From positions 55,048,567-55,112,566 of the forward strand of contig NC_068912.1 in assembly GCF_023091745.1 (NCBI RefSeq): a DNA stretch of 64,000 bases. Reading direction: 5' to 3'. A model generated the notes under the pieces. It had not been told where the DNA came from and did not search any database. It was given only the letters and a program-made list of their open reading frames with translations. Below, one piece after another: positions 22,525-32,674 of this stretch. Each line of letters starts with the position of its first letter. Within the stretch, counting starts at the first letter, position 1. Origin of the DNA: Budorcas taxicolor. Its lineage: Eukaryota > Chordata > Mammalia > Artiodactyla > Bovidae. The position numbers were made by a program, and so were the translations under genes.

Positions 22525-24407
22525 TCCTCAGCTCAGTTCCATTCAGTTGCTCAGTCATGTCCGACTCTTTGTGACCCCATGAACTGCAGCATGCCAGGCC
22601 TCCCTATCCATCATCAACTACCGGAGTCTACCCAAACCCATCTCCATTGAGTTAGTGATGCCAACCAACCATCTCATCCTCTGTCATCCCCTTCTCCTCT
22701 TGCCTCAATCTTTCCCAGCGTCAGAGTCTTTTGAAATGAGTCAGCTCTTCGCATGAGGTGGCCAAAGTATTGGGGATTCAGCTTCAGCATCCGTCCTTCC
22801 AATGAACACCCAGGACTGATCTCCTTTAGGATGGACTGGTTGGACCTCCTTGCAGTCCAGGGGACTCTCAAGAGTCTTCTTCAACACCACATTCAAAAGC
22901 ATCAATTCTTCAGCCCTCAGCTTTCTTCACAGTCCAACTCTCACATCCATACATGACCACTGGAAAAACCGTAGCCTTGACTAGATGGACCTTTGTTGGC
23001 ATAGTAATGTCTCTGCTTTTCAGTACACTTTCTAGGTTGGTCATAGCTTTTCTTCCAAGGAGTAAGCATCTTTTAATTTCATGGCTGCAATCACCATCTG
23101 CAATGATTCTGGAGCCCCCCAAAATAAATTCAGCCACTGTTTCTCCATCTATTTCCCATGAAGTGATGGGACTGGATGCCATGATCTTCGTTTTCTGAAT
23201 GTTGAGCTTTAAGCCAGCTTTTTCACTCTCCTCTTTCACTTTCATCAAGAGGCTCTTTAGTTTTTCTTCACTTTCTGCCACAAGGGTGGTATCATCTGCA
23301 TATCTGAGGTTACTGATATTTCTCCTGGCAGTCTTGATTCCAGCTTGTGCTTCCTCCAGCCCAGCATTTCTCATGATGTACTCTGCATATAAGTTAAATA
23401 AGCAGGGTGACAATATACAGCCTTGATGTACTCCTTTTCCTATTTGGAACCAGTCTGTTGTTCCATGTCTAGTTCTAACTGGTGCTTCTTGACATGCATA
23501 CAGGTTTCTCAAGAGACAGGTCAGGTGGTCTGGTATTCCCATCTCCTTCAGAATTTTCTACAGTTTATTGTGATCCACACAGTCAAAGGCTTTGGGATAG
23601 TCAATAGAACAGAAATAGATGATTTTCTGAAACTCTTTTGCTTTTTCAATGATCCAGGGGATGTTGGCAATATGATCTTTGGTTCTTCTGTCTTTTCTAA
23701 AATCAACTTGAATATCTGGAAGTTCACGGTTCACATATTGCTGAAGTCTGGCTTGGAGAATTTTCAGCATTACTTTACTAGCATGTGAGATGAGTGCAAC
23801 TATGCGGTAGTTTGAGCATTCTTTGGCATTGACTTTTTCGGTATTAGAATGAAAACTGACCTTTTCCAGTCCTGTGGCCACTGCTGAGTTTTCCAAATTT
23901 GCTGACATATTGAGTGCAGCACTTTCATAGCATCATCTTTCAGGATTTGAAATAGCTCAACTGGAATTCCATCACCTCCACTAGCTTTGATCATAGTGAT
24001 GCTTCCTAAGGCCCACTTGACTTCACATTCCAGGATGTCTGGCTCTAGGTGAGTGTGAGTGATCACACCATCGTGATATCTGGGTCGTGAAGATCTTTTC
24101 TGTATAGTTCTCTGTGTATTCTTGCCACCTTTTCTTAATATCTTCTGCTTCTGTAAGGTCCATACCATTTCTGTCCTTTATTGAGCCCATCTTTGCATGA
24201 AATGTTCCCTTGGTATCTCTAATTTTCTTGACGAGATCTCTAGTCTTTCCCATTCTATTGTTTTCCTCTATTCCTTTGCATTGAGGAAGGCTTTCTTATC
24301 TCTCCTTGCTGTTCTTTGGAATTCTGCATTCAAATGTGTGTATCTTTCCTTTTCTCCTTTGCTTTTCACTTCCCTTCTTTTCACAGCTATTTGTAAGGCC
24401 TCCTCAG
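22525..24407 (-). mobile_element. BovB LINE, 1.88 kb, 5'-truncated
   Basis: On the minus strand it runs from the region between endonuclease and RT (near 24407) through the RT to the BovB 3' end at about 22530. The heptamer TCCTCAG occurs at both edges (22525-22531 and 24401-24407), but BovB itself contains it there, so it may be microhomology rather than a TSD. It sits inside L2-like sequence. Confidence 0.92.
22910..23908 (-). pseudogene. BovB reverse transcriptase remnant
   Basis: Two overlapping-region frames carry the RT. The first (23908-23558) reads ISHASKVMLKILQARLQQYV and IDYPKAFDCVDHNKL, where the Ala before KAFD is Pro. A premature TAG after HNKL ends it. The second (23542-22910) starts MGIPDHLTCLLRNLYACQEA and carries the GVHQGCILSPCLF block, the YADD box in NLRYADDTTLVAESEEK, and the post-RT segment CSHEIKRCLLLGRKAMTNLE, ending at a TGA after KKAEG. 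Further upstream homology (24253-23800, DTKGTFHAKMGSIKDRN and EVKWALGSITMIKASGGDG) is in other frames. Four separate breaks make it non-functional. Confidence 0.88.
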
Positions 24408-24715
24408 TTCTGTGTTTTATCTCTCATCTAGTACTAATCATGTCAAACCTACTCTTTATCTCAGATTAATCTTCTCATCATCCTCATGGCCATTGCCTTA
24501 GGATCTTCCCTCAGATTCTGCAATTGCCTTCTAAAAGGCTTCCCTGTCTCTATCCTCACTTCCTTGTAATACATCTTTTTACTTCCACTAGAGATGCATT
24601 TCTAAAATGCAGATCAGATTTTGCTGCTCCTCTGTGGTGCCTCCCCATTACTTCTCAGTTAAAATCCTATCTGTTTGTATATCATACAAGGCCCCTTGTG
24701 ATCTACACTGATTCA
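24408..24715 (+). mobile_element. L2 remnant, right of BovB
   Basis: Blocks such as CAATTGCCTTCTAAAAGGCTTCC, TTCTAAAATGCAGATCAGAT, GTGGTGCCTCCCCATTACTT and ACAAGGCCCCTTGTGATCTAC follow the L2 order downstream of the piece at 22330-22524. Confidence 0.6.
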
Positions 24716-24719
24716 GAGT

Positions 24720-26700
24720 AATATTCTATTGCTATATCTGCCAAATCTCAAATGATAAAAATGCAAATTTAGATTTCACTGAGCTATCAAATATTGTATT
24801 ATTTTCATCATTTTTAATGACCCTAAAATAATATTTTATTAGTGTGTATTAATTTTAAAATTTGGAACTTTAATAAAATATTCTGAAAACAGTTAAACCT
24901 AACTTAGACCAAACCAAGGATTCCTTATGAACAAAAGCATGCTTCTAAAAAATATGTTGACTTATCCTATAATCTAGCCATGTGTAAAGATCTGTTGTCA
25001 GCAGAGTAAGAACTGGAATCCTTTCTCTGCTGTCTCAGGTCAGCATTAATCTGATAATCTAAGGACATCTGAAAATTTTGAGAAAGAAAATCAAAGAGAA
25101 AAAGTATTACTTCCCTGTATTCAAAATGAGAGCACAAGTTCTGTTCCAACTATGCCAACTCAAGTCTTTGTACTATAGGTATTCTAAATATAGTTTTCCT
25201 TCGTAAGTAGTAGACTGACTCTTCCACATGTACTTCCAGTTTCACATCTAGCTTTACTCAGTGTCATTGCTCTGTACTGCTAGTGTAGTGAATTACAGGT
25301 CAGGAAATGATATAAAAACAGGGGGCAAACTCTAAGACAGCCAATTTAGGGAGAGTCAGTTTGCATTACAGATCTATCTGCACATTTTCATGAGGTTAAG
25401 TTTTTAAGACAATAGGAAACAGTCATTAACATGAATATAATGAACTGTAGAATAAGTTTTAAGTAAGAAAAGGGCATATTACAAAAGAAAGAACATAGGA
25501 TTATGGGAAAGGAAAACATACTGGTATTCAAAAAAAAAAAAAAAAAGGAATAGTGACCTTCATGGGGCTCCAGAAAGAGGTAGATAAAAACATCAGTACT
25601 GACCTGGGGCAGTTCAAGAGGCCATATCTCAAATAATCTGAATATACCATGAAAAAAAGGGTATATTCCTCTTTATTTTTAAATGAAAACCTGTGCTATA
25701 ATCTTTAGCACTGCTGTTATGTTTCCCTATCAATTCTTAACATTTTTCTCTAAGAGGTCATACCAGCCTTAAACTGTCATACCTTGGTCCAAAACCTCTT
25801 TTAATGAATTTGTCCCTCTCGATTAAGGATGGTTTCTCAGATGCTGGGAGTCTCTTTTTGCCTGTTCTCTGAATTGGTTAGGAGGTAGTTTTGTATTTGA
25901 TCCAACAAGATGCTACCTTATTTCCAAGTTGCTTCTCCTTGTCTTTTCTTGTGAAACACAGCAGACACCACAGACTAGACCTGGATGGTTGCTGGGTATA
26001 ACAAACACGCCATGTTCCTCTTCCACTAAGCACTGTAAGATAAACATTCTGTTCTTTCCCAGTCACTCACTAGCTGGACTATCCTTTTGTTTGTATTCAG
26101 GAGCAAGGTGAATTATTTACTTTGTTAGCTGTGGATATTTTAGCCATTAGCATCTTCAAAAACAGCCTGAGGTCACTGGAGTTGTCAGTATTCTTAGAAT
26201 TGAGAAACACAGTAGAGAACTTTAATAAATTACATTTCCAGAACAGGAAATTTGACAATCTCATGTGTTAATCCATTTTAGTGACTAATAAACCTGCTAT
26301 CCAAAAACATTGCCATTTATGGCAAGACTTCAAGTTGTAGGTTAAGCCTGTTTTATCTTTTGTCATCTGTGTACATGGCCACTGTTGGTCTCTGTCTTAT
26401 TATTATAGGACCTTTCCTTTACCTTTTTGGTAATTCCATCTTCTAATTTTTAAAAAACTGTATAGGTATCCTCAGCATTGTCATGTTAGGTTCTAAGGTC
26501 TCTGCATTGCTCTTAAAGAGGTGGCTGTCAGCATTTAGTGTGTGTCATGGTAGAGGTTCCACTAGCACTGAACACACCAGGGATCTGGACTGGTTCTCTT
26601 ATCAGATTCCAGATAAGAAAAATGCAGGGCTTCATTGCTTATTCATAGACAGCTGCTTATTCCCTTTGACCCTACATGTTTTGCTGACAGTCTTTTGTAT
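24720..26700. other. Long stretch without recognised genes
   Basis: Two kilobases of AT-rich single-copy sequence with an A17 run at 25530-25546. No repeat family or exon was recognised. Confidence 0.5.
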
Positions 26701-26704
26701 AGCC

Positions 26705-26957
26705 ACTGCTGCTGCTAAGTCGCTTCAGTCATGTCCGACTCTGTGCGACCCCAGAGACGGCAAGAACCCTGTCCCTGGGATTCTCCAGGCAAGAACCCTG
26801 GAGTGGGTTGCCATTTCCTTCTCCAATGCGTGAAAGTGAAGTCGCTCAGTCGTATCTGACTCCTAGCGACCCCATGGACTGCAGCCTACCAGGCTCCTCC
26901 ATCCATGGGATTTGCCAGGCAAGAGTACTGGAGTGGGGTGCCAATGCCTTCTCCAGA
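26705..26957 (-). mobile_element. Bov-A2 SINE
   Basis: Antisense dimer with a short tail (TGC repeated three times) and a shortened linker. A few bases are missing near 26762 (CGGCAAGAACCCTGTCCC). No TSD found. Confidence 0.9.
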
Positions 26958-27150
26958 ATCCCTTTCTTTTTGAAAAACGGGTGGTTGTCGTTTTGTGTTG
27001 TGCTTGCTCCGCTAAATACTTTATTCTTTGTTTCTAACATTTTGCTAATGTTTCAAGGTCATTTTGAATTCTGGTGTAACCTTTTGGCTAATGGTTATCC
27101 ATTATCAGAAATATTTAGGAGCTTCTATCACCCAGGTTTGCAATAATTTG

Positions 27151-27360
27151 CTTGTTGTTGCTGAGTTATGTCGGACTCTTTTGTGACCCTGTGGACTATA
27201 GCCTACCAGGCTCCTCTGTCCATGGGATTTCCCAGGCAAGAATATCGGATTACTTTGCCATTTCTATTCCTTCTGCAAAGGATCTTCCCAACCCAGGGAT
27301 TGAACCTGAGTCTTCTGCATTGGGAGACGGATTCTTTACCACTGAGCCACCAGGGAAGCC
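27151..27360 (-). mobile_element. Bov-tA SINE
   Basis: Antisense Bov-A unit followed by the antisense tRNA head (GGATTGAACCTGAGTC, TTTACCACTGAGCCACCAGGG). It lies 32 bp from an oppositely oriented Bov-tA. Confidence 0.92.
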
Positions 27361-27392
27361 CAACCATTTCCTTATGTATCAGCAAATATCAG

Positions 27393-27614
27393 GCTTCCCA
27401 GGTGGCGCTACTGGTAAAGAACCCACTCGCTAGTGAAGGAGACTTAAGAGTCGCGGGTTTGATCCCTGGGTTGGGAAGATCCTCTGGAGGAGGGCATGGC
27501 AACCAACTCCAGTATTTTTGCCTGAATAATCCCATGGACAGAGGAGCTTGGTGGGCTACGGTCCATAGGGTCACAAAGAGTCGGACACGACTGAAGCAAC
27601 TAAGCCCTCAGGCA
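27393..27614 (+). mobile_element. Bov-tA SINE with 13-bp TSD
   Basis: Complete tRNA-derived head plus Bov-A unit. Exact TSD CAGCAAATATCAG at 27380-27392 and 27615-27627. Confidence 0.96.
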
Positions 27615-27627
27615 CAGCAAATATCAG

Positions 27628-28654
27628 TGAAAAAAATCCCTCTAGGGGAATTTCACCTACAATAGCAGCAAACTATATAAAATACCTAGAAATGACCTTA
27701 AGAAGAATCATGTGAGACTCATGTAAAGAAAATATAGGACTATTGAGCTATAAAATAACTTTTCCTACAGGTTTGTAGCTGAGAAAAACTTAATATTCAT
27801 CCAGGGGTGAAGTGGGTTAAGCGAAAGCATGCTGTTGTTTCTAGCAGAAGAGCTGTGGTGGAAAGCTACACACTTTGTGACTTGTTACTTTCTAAGTACA
27901 CCAAATCAAGGAAATTTAAAGGGTTTTGGGCCACCTGCAACCTGAATTGCAATAAACATTCTAATTAGAATGAGCATTTGGTCAGATTGTGGTATTTCTT
28001 GCAGGAATGTTTTCTGGCTTTATTTTACCAGAAACTATAGGCATGTTTGTTAAGAAATTAAAAATCATTGTGAAGTATCATTAACAGATTTAAAATGTGA
28101 TTATTTAAAGCCAATAAACATTCAACTTTAAAAAACTGCACTTGAAATATGTACAAATTGGACACTGGAGTGTCAATGTAGTTAAGTTTTTTAAAGCCTT
28201 CACATAGCTCTTTTTGGCATAGATAAAACTGAAACCTCTTGTCCTGAACATCTAAGAAACAAATTTCTGAGATAAATTAGTTTGAAAAACTTTAAATATA
28301 TAACCATTTTAGATGGAAGTTTTCCTTAAGACTATTTATATATATGCCTTTGTGAACTATTCAGAATAAAACTTAGCTTTCACTTGAAGTCACAGGTTCA
28401 AAAGAACACAGAAGATTAAGGAGCATTTTCTATGCAAATCTTGGTTCCATCGTTTAACAGCTGTGCACTTTGGGCAAGTCAGTCGCTCTGATCCCTGGAT
28501 TACACACAACCTGAGCTATTTACTTTTCCAGATTGTTGTGAATACTTGAGAGAGAATATCAGAGCAAGGATTGTACACCATGAAATGTAGCAATATTGTT
28601 TGAAGTTGAAATTGGGATTCAAAAATGAAAGAGAACTAATCTCTTTTTCTCAAT
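27628..28654. other. AT-rich sequence, mostly single copy
   Basis: No gene recognised. A short MIR-like piece may lie near 28430-28490 (TTAACAGCTGTGCACTTTGGGCAAG). Confidence 0.45.
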
Positions 28655-28790
28655 GGTGGTATGTGCCAGATATTTCAAATGTTTCATCTCCTCCAATATT
28701 CATAGCAACTTTATAAGGTGGTTATTTCTTATTCCCATTTTATAGATGAGGTACTAAAGCTCTGAGAAGTGTTACTTGCTCTTTGTATAA
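28655..28790 (-). mobile_element. MIR SINE remnant
   Basis: Antisense MIR order: TATGTGCCAGATATTTC, ATTCATAGCAACTTTATAAGG, ATTCCCATTTTATAGATGAGG, AGCTCTGAGAAGTG. Confidence 0.65.
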
Positions 28791-28994
28791 TGATGAGAGA
28801 ACGAGAGTTACATGGGATAGGAATTGTCTTCATTTTATAAGGATGAATCAAAGTCCAGAATTTGCCATGTATGCATACTGGAAAAAACTGATTTAAACCT
28901 TTTGTTTTTTAACTTTCAGTTCATTGTTCTTTTAAAATTTTTGTTCTTCATTTTTTAAGTTTTTGGTTTTTTACATTGGTAAAGGAAAATATGA

Positions 28995-29352
28995 CTAGCT
29001 ATTTCTTGTGTCCCCCAAAGTTCATATGTTGACACCTTCCCTCAATGTGATGGTATTAGGAGATGGGGCCTTTGGGAGATTAGGGTTAGATGAGGGCATG
29101 AGGGTGGAGACTTCATGAATGGAATTGATGCCCTTATAACAGGCAGGAGAGAGCTTGCTTCCTTTCTTGGCTCTGCTGTGTGAAGTTACAACTGGAAGGC
29201 AGCTGTCTGCAGCCTGGAGGAGGGCCAAAACCTGATGCACTGGCATACTGATCTCTGACTTTCAGCCTCCAGAATGGTGAGAAATTTCTGTCGCTTATAA
29301 GCTACCCAGCTTATGGTATTTTGTTGGAGCGGCCCAAGCTGAACAAAACAAG
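28995..29352 (+). mobile_element. MaLR-type LTR (ERVL-MaLR)
   Basis: The sequence reads TGTCCCCCAAAGTTCATATG, then AATGTGATGGTATTAGGAG, GGCCTTTGGGAGATTAGG, TTCATGAATGGAATTGATGC, CAGCCTCCAGAATGGTGAG, and ends GGTATTTTGTTGGAGCGGCC near 29325. This is the order in old solo LTRs of the MaLR group. No internal retroviral coding sequence accompanies it. Confidence 0.7.
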
Positions 29353-29507
29353 CCCTTTCTTCCAGAAATACATTCTAGAATATTTGCCAATGAGCAGTTA
29401 TGATTCCTGGGATTTGTTTTTACAGTAGTTTGGAGATGAAGGAGATGGGGTGTGGGTTGGGTATAGGAGAAACCAGCTTAGCATGAGTTAACACATTTTG
29501 AAACTGA

Positions 29508-29757
29508 GGACTTCCTTGGTGGTCCAGTGGTTAAGAATCCACCTTGCAATGCAGAGTACTCAGGTTCAATCCCGGGTCAGGGAACTAACTCCCCATGCTG
29601 CAGAGAAACTAAGCTCCCGGGCCACAACTACTGAAGTCCAAGCACCACAAGTAGAGAATCTGTTTGCCACAGTGGAAGATCTTGCATGATGCAGTGAAGA
29701 TCCTGCATGCCTCATCAAAGCCCTGACACAGCCAAATCAATTAATCAGTCAATGTTA
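29508..29757 (+). mobile_element. CHR-type tRNA SINE
   Basis: It starts GGACTTCCTTGGTGGTCCAG with the B box GGTTCAATCCC, then the CHR body (CCACAACTACTGAAGTCCAA, GCCACAGTGGAAGATC, CAAAGCCCTGACACAGCCAA). This family predates the ruminant-whale split. Confidence 0.85.
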
Positions 29758-29759
29758 AA

Positions 29760-30416
29760 ATAATTTGAACTGGATGATGAAGTCTGAGGTTAAGTCCACT
29801 TGCTTCCAAAGCCAATACACTGTTTTATCAGGAGTGACCTCCAAACATCAATTGCAATACCATATTTTCTAGGTCTCCTCTAAAATGAAGTAAAGTATTG
29901 ATTTTTGAAAACCACCTATTATGATGCACTATTCCTTTTGCCTCTGCATTTTTATTAAACCTCCTCTAAAGGAGTCAGGCCTTGAGAAAGGAAATAGAAG
30001 GAGTATGTCTTCCTTTTGACCAATATATATGATAGCTCTGGCTACTCTTACTATTGACTGACTGGTCCAAATTCATGCAATGGTTCCTTATTTTGCTTGC
30101 AGAGATTTATCCCCTAGCTAAAGCCTCTGTGTTGTTGCTGTGTGGCTTAGTCGTTAAGATTGGAAGTGGTTCCCAGTCTTCAGATGGCCACTTGTGGGAG
30201 TGTTCCACTATGCGTAGCTAGCTGCCACTGCTGCCACAGACATCTTCCACTGAGCTTTCTACTCGTTCCCAAATCATCAGCTGGAAATTGTCTGCTCACC
30301 CAGAAGAGGGTTTATCATGAAGTCATTGAAGCTTAAGCTTCAGGGCCCAACACCTGCCTGGGCTGATTCCAAGAACCCAGCAACCAGGCCAATTGAATGT
30401 TGTGAATTCAAGGAGT
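29760..30416. other. No recognised gene or repeat
   Basis: Single-copy sequence of mixed composition up to the TSD of the large BovB. Confidence 0.45.
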
Positions 30417-30424
30417 TTCTTAAC

Positions 30425-31814
30425 GTTCAGTTCAGTTTAGTTCAGTCTGTCACTTGTGTCCGACTCTTTGTGACCCCATGAATCGCAGCACGCCAGGCCT
30501 CCCTGTCCATCACCAACTCCCGGAGTTTACTCAAATTCATGTCCATCGAGTCGGTGATGCCATCCAGCCATCTCATCCTCTGTCATCCTCTTCTCCTTCT
30601 GCCCTCAATCCCTCCTAGCATCAGGGTCTTTTCCAATGAGTCAACTCATCGCATGAGGTGGCCAAAGTATTGGAGTTTCAGCTTCAGCATCAGTCCTTCC
30701 AATGAACACCCAGGACTGATTTTCTTTAGGATGGATTGGTTGGATCTCCTTGCAGTCCAAGGGACCCTCAAGAGTCTTCTCCAACACCACAGTTCAAAAG
30801 CATCAATTCTTCAGCCTTCAGCTTTCTTCACAGTCCAACTCTCACATCCATACATGACCACAGGAAAAACCATAGCCTTGACTAGATGGACCTTTGTTGG
30901 CAAAGTAATGTCTCTGCTTCTGAATATGCTATCTAGATTAGTCATAACTTTCCTTTCAAGGAGTAAGTGTCTTTTAATTTCATGGCTTCAATTACCATCT
31001 GAGGTGATTTTGGAGCCCAGAAAAATAAAGTCAGCCACTGTTTCCCCATCTATTTCCCATGAAGTGATGGGACCGAATGCCATGATCTTCGTTTTCTGAA
31101 TGTTGAGCTTTAAGCCAACTTTTTCACTCTCCTCTTTCACTTTCATCAAGAGGCTCTTTAGTTCTTCTTCACCTTCTGCCATAAGGGTGGTATCATCTGC
31201 ATATCTGTGGTTATTGCTATTTCTCCTGGCAGGCTTGATTCCAGCTTGTGCTTCTAGCCCAGCGTTTCTCATGATGTACTCTGTATATAAGTTAAATAAG
31301 CAGGGTGACAATATACAGCCTTGATGGACTCTTTTTCCTATTTGGAAACAGTGTGTTGTTCCATGTCCAGTTCCAACTGTTGCTTCTTGATCTGCATACA
31401 GGTTTCTCAAGAGGCAGGTCAGGTGGTCTGGTATTCCCATCTCCTTCAGAATTTCCCACAGTTTATTGTGATCCACACAGTCAAAGGCTTTGGCATAGTC
31501 AATAGAGCAGAAATGGATGTTTTTCTGAAACTCTCTTGCTTTTTCGATGATCCAGTGGATGTTAGCAATATGATCTCCGGTTCTTCTGTCTTTTCTAAAA
31601 TCAACTTGAACATCTGGAAGTTCACAGTTCACATATTGCTGAAGTCTGGCTTGGAGAATTTTGAGCATTACTTTACTAGTGTGTGAGATAAGTGCAGTTG
31701 TGCAGTAGTTTGAGCATTCTTTGGCATTGCCTTCCTTTGGTATTGGAATGAAAACTGACCTTTTCCAGTCCTGTGGCCACTGCTGAGTTTTCCAAATTTG
31801 CTGGCATATTGAGT
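30425..31814 (-). mobile_element. BovB LINE, 3' segment of a twin-primed full-size copy
   Basis: On the minus strand this runs from ACTCAATATGCCAGCAAA (31814-31797), just before the RT core, to the BovB 3' end at 30425. Its 5' limit is the same BovB position at which the plus-strand segment 31815-34100 ends. The two segments overlap by 18 nt of BovB and together cover 5'UTR to 3' end. This is the pattern expected of a 5' inversion by twin priming. TTCTTAAC (30417-30424) and TTCTTACC (34101-34108) flank the pair. Confidence 0.9.
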
Positions 31815-31818
31815 TCAA
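30988..31818 (-). pseudogene. BovB reverse transcriptase remnant (3' segment)
   Basis: A 276-codon frame holds the RT. It reads SICQQIWKTQQWPQDWKRSV near residues 3-22, HTSKVMLKILQARLQQYV near 46-63, the first catalytic Asp in IDYAKAFDCVDHNKLWE, RVHQGCILSPCLFNLY, and the YADD box in HRYADDTTLMAEGEEELK. One Glu is missing in GLEAQAG compared with GLEEAQAG of other copies. A TGA replaces the Cys codon of DGDCSHEIKR (here DGN then stop), ending the frame at 30988. Homology continues beyond the stop to the 3' end. The initiating Met is incidental, because this is an internal part of the polyprotein. Confidence 0.88.
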
Positions 31819-31989
31819 GTGTTTTTTCTTTCCTGCACTAGCTCTCCTGAACTCTTCGGTACACTTCCATCACTGCAACCTGCACTTTCCTTCTACACAA
31901 CTTGGTGTCAGTAGATTGGCTTTACTGTGAGCAGACTTTAATAATACTTGCTAACTGAAGGCTTTCTGGTACAAGTTGTCATTCGGTCA

Positions 31990-32215
31990 GCGGCAGCCGA
32001 GAGGAGGTACCCCATGTCTGAGGTCAGGGGTGGCAGCCAAGAGGAGCAACCCCATGTCCAAGGAGCGGTGGATGCGCGGGCACAGGAGGGCCAAGAGGAG
32101 CTACTCCACGTTCAAGGTCAGAAGGGGCAACATCGTCCAAGGTAAGGCGCAGTGGCTGTGCTTTGCTGGAGCAGCCGTGAAGAGACACCCCACGTCCAAG
32201 GTAAGAGAAACCCAA
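31990..32215 (+). repeat. Imperfect GC-rich tandem units in the BovB 5'UTR
   Basis: About four related units share GGCAGCC(G/A)AGAGGAG, then C(T/A)(A/C)CCCCA(T/C)GTC, then CAAGG. They begin near 31992, 32032, 32086 and 32170. They are GC-rich against an AT-rich background and occupy the expected promoter region of the element. Confidence 0.65.
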
Positions 32216-32674
32216 GTAAGACGGTAGGTGTTGCGAGAAGACATCAGAGGGCAAACACACTGAAACCATAATCACAGAAAACTGGCCAGTCTGATCATAC
32301 GGATCACAGTCTTGTCTAACTCAAAGAAACTAAGCCATGCCATGTGGGGCCACCCAAGACAGACGGGTCATGGTGGAGAGTTCTAACAGAATGTGGTTCA
32401 CTGGAGAAGGGAATGGCAAACCACTTCAGTATTCTTGCCTTGAGAACCCCATGAACAGTATGAAAGGCAAAATGATAGGATACTGAAAGAGGAACTCCTT
32501 GGGTCGGTAGGTGCCCAATATGCTACTGGAGATGAGTAGAGAAATAACTCCAGAAAGAATGAAGGGATGGAGCCAAAGCAAAAACAATACTCAGTTGTGG
32601 ATGAGACTGGTGATAGAAGTAAAGTCCAATGCTGTAAAGAGTAATACTGCATAGGAACATGGAATGTTAGGTCC

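Noticed and set aside
30539..31099. 186-codon plus-strand open frame opposite the BovB RT
   Set aside because: It is the antisense shadow of BovB. The same peptide pattern recurs opposite every BovB copy (for example 15376-15945 and 46650-47204), so it reflects conserved antisense codons and not a gene.
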